Shown in pieces: positions 13,518 to 16,113 of a DNA stretch of 16,113 nucleotides. Made by a program: the position numbers and the translations under genes. How positions within the stretch are numbered: position 1 is the first letter of the stretch; the number at the start of each line of letters is the position of its first letter. Source of the DNA: Actinomycetota bacterium (GTDB taxonomy: Bacteria; Actinomycetota; Actinomycetes; Streptosporangiales; Streptosporangiaceae); contig PLIQ01000262.1 of NCBI GenBank assembly GCA_003140115.1, forward strand, positions 7,729-23,841. The letters are read 5' to 3'. The notes below the pieces were generated by a model. It had not been told where the DNA came from and ran no database searches. It worked only from the letters and a program-made list of their open reading frames with translations.

Positions 13518-14615
13518 GTGCTCCTCCGGTTCGACGAGTATCCGTACCACCAGATCACCGCGTCGTTCGCCGGCGTCGCGGGCAGTGACCCGCAGTGGAA
13601 CGACGGGCACTACGTCTGCCTGAGCGACCAGGCCGGGCAGGTATGCCTGACGTCGTCGGTGCGGCTCTACCACAACAACGACGTCCTCGACGGGTTCGTG
13701 TGCCTGCGGCACGACGGCCGGCAGTACAACATCCGGCTGTCGCGGCGGCTGCGCCCGCACATGGACGAACTGGCCGTGGGCCCGCTGCGGCTGGAGATCC
13801 TCGAACCGATGCGGACCGTGCGGCTGGTCCTGGAGGACAACGAGTTCGGCTTCGCGCTGGACGTGACCTGCCGCAGCGGCAGGGTGCCGTACGAGGATCC
13901 CGCCGAGGTGACGCGCGTCGACGGCCGGCTGATCAGCGAGCGGATGACGTACGAGATCACCGGGAAGTGCGAGGGGTGGGTCCGGGTCGGCGAGGCGCGG
14001 TTCGAATTGAACGCGGCGACGGACTCGTTCTTCCGGAATCACTCGTGGGGATCCCAGGCCGGCCGCGGCGGCCCCCGGTTGTACGCCGCCCCGACCGTCG
14101 GCGCGAAGCGGCGGGTGCCCGGCGTCCGGCAGTGGGTGCTGTTCGACCTGCCCGACCACGGCGGCTTCTACTTCATCGACCCGAGCGGCCGCAAGGCGTC
14201 CGGCAAGGGGGCCGTCATGCTGGCCGAGCGCAGCGTGCCGGTCACCGCCGTGGAGCACGATCTGCAGTTCTACCCTGGCGGGCGGCGGCTGCGGTCCGGG
14301 GTGTTCCAGCTGACCGACGCCGAGGGCACGGTTCGCCGGTACCAGGTCGAGGACCTTGGCTGGGTGTACTGCCAGGGCGGCGGGTACTTCGGCGGCTTCA
14401 ACGACGGCCTGGGTCAGGGCGTGTACCGCGGGGACTATCACGTGGAGGGCGAGGTCTGGGACGTTTCGCACCCGACTGCGATCACCGACTCCGACGGCCG
14501 TTCGTTCGAATTCGATCACGCCTGGGCGGAGAACTTCACCCGGCTGACCAGCGACGGTCAGGCCGGGCTGGCGCACTTTGAGTGCGTGGTCATCACCGAG
14601 TCCCAGGAATGGTGA
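13518..14615 (+). CDS. Lipocalin-like conserved protein, DUF7064/AttH-like
   Basis: A 365-residue beta-rich protein without signal peptide or membrane segment. It opens with RFDEYPYHQITASF and carries repeated beta-hairpin text in both halves. The segment DSFFRNHSWGSQAGRGGP (about 170-190) resembles the RDHSWG motif I associate with the DUF7064 set and the AttH/CrtC-like double-lipocalin fold, which in CrtC hydrates carotenoids. In the C-terminal half, DLGWVYCQGGGYFGGFNDGLGQGVYRG is Gly/aromatic-rich. I chose the GTG at 13518 because GGAAGGA (13504-13510) lies 7 bp before it; a TTG at 13470 would overlap the operator. The LLM gene follows after 7 bp, so they are probably one operon. Function unknown; binding or hydration of a hydrophobic substrate is inference from fold resemblance. 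Confidence 0.75.
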   Translation: MLLRFDEYPYHQITASFAGVAGSDPQWNDGHYVCLSDQAGQVCLTSSVRLYHNNDVLDGFVCLRHDGRQYNIRLSRRLRPHMDELAVGPLRLEILEPMRTVRLVLEDNEFGFALDVTCRSGRVPYEDPAEVTRVDGRLISERMTYEITGKCEGWVRVGEARFELNAATDSFFRNHSWGSQAGRGGPRLYAAPTVGAKRRVPGVRQWVLFDLPDHGGFYFIDPSGRKASGKGAVMLAERSVPVTAVEHDLQFYPGGRRLRSGVFQLTDAEGTVRRYQVEDLGWVYCQGGGYFGGFNDGLGQGVYRGDYHVEGEVWDVSHPTAITDSDGRSFEFDHAWAENFTRLTSDGQAGLAHFECVVITESQEW

Positions 14616-14622
14616 GTGGCTG

Positions 14623-15519
14623 ATGGACTTGGGCGTCATCTTCCCCACCACGGCGATCGGGACCGATCCCGCGGTGATCCGCGACTTCGCGCAGACGGCG
14701 GAGGGGCTGGGTTACCGGCGGCTGCTCACCTATGACCATGTCCTGGGAGCCGTCCACGAGGATCGCGACCCACCGCTGGTCGGGCCGTATACGCAGGACG
14801 ACCCCTTCCACGAGCCGTTCGTCATGCTTGGCTTTCTGGCCGCCTGCACCACGACTATCAAGCTCGGGGTGGCGGTCCTGGTGCTGCCCCAGCGGCAGAC
14901 CGCCCTGGTCGCCAAGCAGGCCGCCGAGGTGGACGTGCTCTCGGGCGGGCGGCTCGTGCTGGCCGTCGGAACCGGCTGGAACCCGGTGGAGTACGAGAGC
15001 CTCGGCGTGCCGTTCACCGCCCGCGGGCGGCGGCTCGACGAGCAGGTCGAGCTGTTGCGCCGGCTCTGGCGCGAACCCGTGGTCGACTACCGCGGCGAGT
15101 TCCACCGCGTCGACCGGGCGGGGATACTGCCGCGGCCCAGCCGCGGCACCATCCCGGTGTGGTTCGGCGGCGGGGCCGAGGTGTCGCTGGCGCGCGCCGC
15201 GCGGACCGGGGACGGCTTCGTGTTCGGCTCGGCGGGTCCGCGCACCCACCACCGGGCGGCCCGGCTGCGAGAGCTGCTCGCCGAGCACGGTCGCGATCCC
15301 GGCGCCTTCCCGATGGACGCGATGATCGACTACGCGCTCGGGCCGCAGGCCTGGGCGGACGAGGTTCCCGCGTGGCAGGCGGCGGGCGGGACCATCCTGT
15401 CGATCCAGACGATGCAGTCCGGTACCGGCTACCAGCGCGTGATGCACCACCAGCTCAGCGACCCGGCGGCGCACATCGCCGCACTCGGCGAGTTCGCGCG
15501 CGTACTGCGCGGCGGCTGA
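14623..15519 (+). CDS. LLM-class (luciferase-like, probably F420-dependent) oxidoreductase
   Basis: A 298-residue TIM-barrel protein of the bacterial-luciferase-like family. The first strand is MDLGVIFPT, then GLGYRRLLTYDHVLG holds the usual His of the pocket. VLVLPQRQTALVAKQAAEVDVLSGGRLVLAVGTGWNPVEYESLG is the diagnostic middle block, and IPVWFGGG begins the later cofactor-phosphate region. The wording fits the TIGR03619-type F420 subset of Actinomycetota, which uses F420 rather than FMN, but cofactor choice is not certain. It could be a dehydrogenase, reductase or monooxygenase. The start at 14623 lies 7 bp after the preceding stop and begins exactly at the first strand; the frame is open 45 bases upstream. 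The ribosome site is weak (GAGTGG), consistent with coupling to the DUF7064-like gene. Confidence 0.92.
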   Translation: MDLGVIFPTTAIGTDPAVIRDFAQTAEGLGYRRLLTYDHVLGAVHEDRDPPLVGPYTQDDPFHEPFVMLGFLAACTTTIKLGVAVLVLPQRQTALVAKQAAEVDVLSGGRLVLAVGTGWNPVEYESLGVPFTARGRRLDEQVELLRRLWREPVVDYRGEFHRVDRAGILPRPSRGTIPVWFGGGAEVSLARAARTGDGFVFGSAGPRTHHRAARLRELLAEHGRDPGAFPMDAMIDYALGPQAWADEVPAWQAAGGTILSIQTMQSGTGYQRVMHHQLSDPAAHIAALGEFARVLRGG

Positions 15520-15631
15520 GGACTGGCTCCCTGTCCCGAGGCGGGGCCCACGCTGAGCAGGATCGGCGAGCCCACATGTTTGAGGGTCTGCGTGCGGGTA
15601 GATGTGGTCCACCGGCGCAAGATTCGCCAAT

Positions 15632-15649
15632 CCCGCCCCTCCGGGCGGG
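15632..15649. terminator. GC hairpin upstream of the microprotein
   Basis: CCCGCCC (15632-15638) pairs with GGGCGGG (15643-15649) around a 4-base loop. No T-run follows, so it may end the LLM transcript weakly, or sit in the microprotein leader just 3 bp before its ribosome site. The rest of 15520-15631 shows nothing I can name. Confidence 0.4.
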
Positions 15650-15669
15650 GCTAGGAAGGGAACAAGCAC

Positions 15670-15741
15670 ATGTATATCGGTATCGGGACCATCGTGGTCA
15701 TCGTCATCATCGTGCTGGTCGTCCTCATGCTGCGGCGCTAA
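15670..15741 (+). CDS. Single-pass membrane microprotein, 23 residues
   Basis: The ATG at 15670 is preceded by AGGAAGGG (15653-15660), 9 bp upstream. The product starts MYIGIG, then is almost only Ile, Val and Leu, and ends in two Arg before TAA. That is one transmembrane helix of about 17-18 residues with a positive, probably cytoplasmic, C-terminus. The strong ribosome site, clean composition and codon use support a real gene, but it is too short for a homology call from memory. Possible roles are a transporter or enzyme modulator, or a membrane-active peptide. It stands alone between the LLM gene and a convergent SDR gene. Confidence 0.6.
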   Translation: MYIGIGTIVVIVIIVLVVLMLRR

Positions 15742-15795
15742 TGTCCTGGGCGCCTCGTTCTTGATCTGCCGCGTGAATACGCCCGGCGCTCACGC

Positions 15796-16113
15796 TCAGC
15801 TGCCGGGCGCGGTGGACTCAGCGAAGGCCGCGCGCACGGTGGTCATGACCTGTCTCGGCTCGTCCAGCAGGGCCCGGAAGGGTTCGCCAACGACATCGCG
15901 GACCAGTTCGGCGAAGCGGTCCGGCCATATCGTCTGCTGACCGGCCAGCCAGCCGTCGAGTGAGAGTTCGGCGATCTGAGCGGGGGTCGCCTTGGCGGTG
16001 CTGCCGAACGCGGCACCCATGTCGGTGTCGATGAACCCGGGGAGGACGACCGTCACCGTCCCGCCGCTGTCGCGCAACTCCTCGCGCAGATCGAGCGCGA
16101 GCATCAAGCAGGC
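15796..16113 (-). CDS. SDR family oxidoreductase, C-terminal part, 5' end outside window
   Basis: The minus-strand frame is open to the right edge (codons GCC TGC TTG ATG before LALDLREEL), so at least 105 codons of a larger gene are present. LALDLREELRDSGGTVTVVLPGFIDTDMGAAF is the SDR segment after the active-site YxxxK: a helix, a strand and the PGxxxTDM turn. The later part (DRFAELVRDVVGEPFRALLDEPRQVMTTVRAAF) is the C-terminal substrate-cap region. The catalytic residues and cofactor site lie outside the window. The TGA lies at 15796-15798, convergent with the microprotein gene. Internal ATG or TTG near 16102-16107 should not be taken as its start. Confidence 0.85.
   Translation of the reverse strand, partial: ACLMLALDLREELRDSGGTVTVVLPGFIDTDMGAAFGSTAKATPAQIAELSLDGWLAGQQTIWPDRFAELVRDVVGEPFRALLDEPRQVMTTVRAAFAESTAPGS

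Noticed and set aside
13323..14651. Minus-strand 442-residue open frame opposite the DUF7064-like gene
   Set aside because: Antisense shadow rich in Pro, Arg, Val and His with no recognised domain; the plus strand has a ribosome site and family motifs.
1..16113. CRISPR array, tRNA, rRNA or riboswitch
   Set aside because: No regularly spaced repeat-spacer series, no cloverleaf with CCA-type end and no conserved riboswitch core was seen by eye; a covariance-model scan would be needed to exclude small RNAs.

Overview
The window comes from a high-GC Actinomycetota chromosome. Wobble positions are almost all G or C, GTG starts and ATGA-type overlaps are common, and the gene set (F420-type LLM oxidoreductase, TIGR03086-type protein, many SnoaL-like proteins, a Ser/Thr-rich lipoprotein) fits a soil or filamentous actinomycete such as Streptosporangiales or Frankiales-like lineages. 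The order-level guess is inference only. I see no rRNA, tRNA, CRISPR, transposase or phage gene. The region reads as accessory catabolic and transport metabolism.

Layout. (1) 1-3849, plus strand: the C-terminal part of a class I-type polyhydroxyalkanoate synthase, a promoter/leader with a palindromic operator and a tandem repeat, then a tight operon of SDR, small ORF, dihydrolipoyl-dehydrogenase-like flavoprotein and TIGR03086-type protein. (2) 3888-6255, minus strand: a sugar-type ABC substrate-binding lipoprotein, a SnoaL-like protein and a 206-residue protein of uncertain family. (3) 6256-6843: a 588-bp divergent regulatory region holding two copies of a promoter module separated by a strong hairpin, plus a forward promoter. 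(4) 6844-9879, plus strand: two-domain CUT2-type ABC ATPase, RbsC-type permease and a second SnoaL-like protein. (5) 9946-12820, minus strand: SnoaL-like protein, NAD-dependent epimerase/reductase and an APH-type kinase; the last two overlap by ATGA. (6) 12940-15519, plus strand: VOC protein, a large lipocalin-like (DUF7064/AttH-like) protein and an F420-type LLM oxidoreductase. (7) 15520-16113: a hairpin, a 23-residue membrane microprotein and the C-terminal end of an SDR running off the right edge.

How it may fit together (inference). The ABC parts form one CUT2 importer encoded on both sides of a shared control region. The reading-frame neighbours are not sugar enzymes. They are SDRs, an epimerase/reductase, VOC, LLM, SnoaL-like and APH-type proteins, the mix typical of actinobacterial breakdown of terpenoid, lactone, steroid-like or aromatic compounds. 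Two DNA motifs appear to tie the units into two regulons. The 10-mer AGTCAGACTC lies at the SDR promoter and at the binding-protein promoter. The 11-mer ATAGTTTCTGT lies in the 12820/12940 divergent region and again before the DUF7064-like gene. The substrate and the pathway cannot be read from sequence alone.
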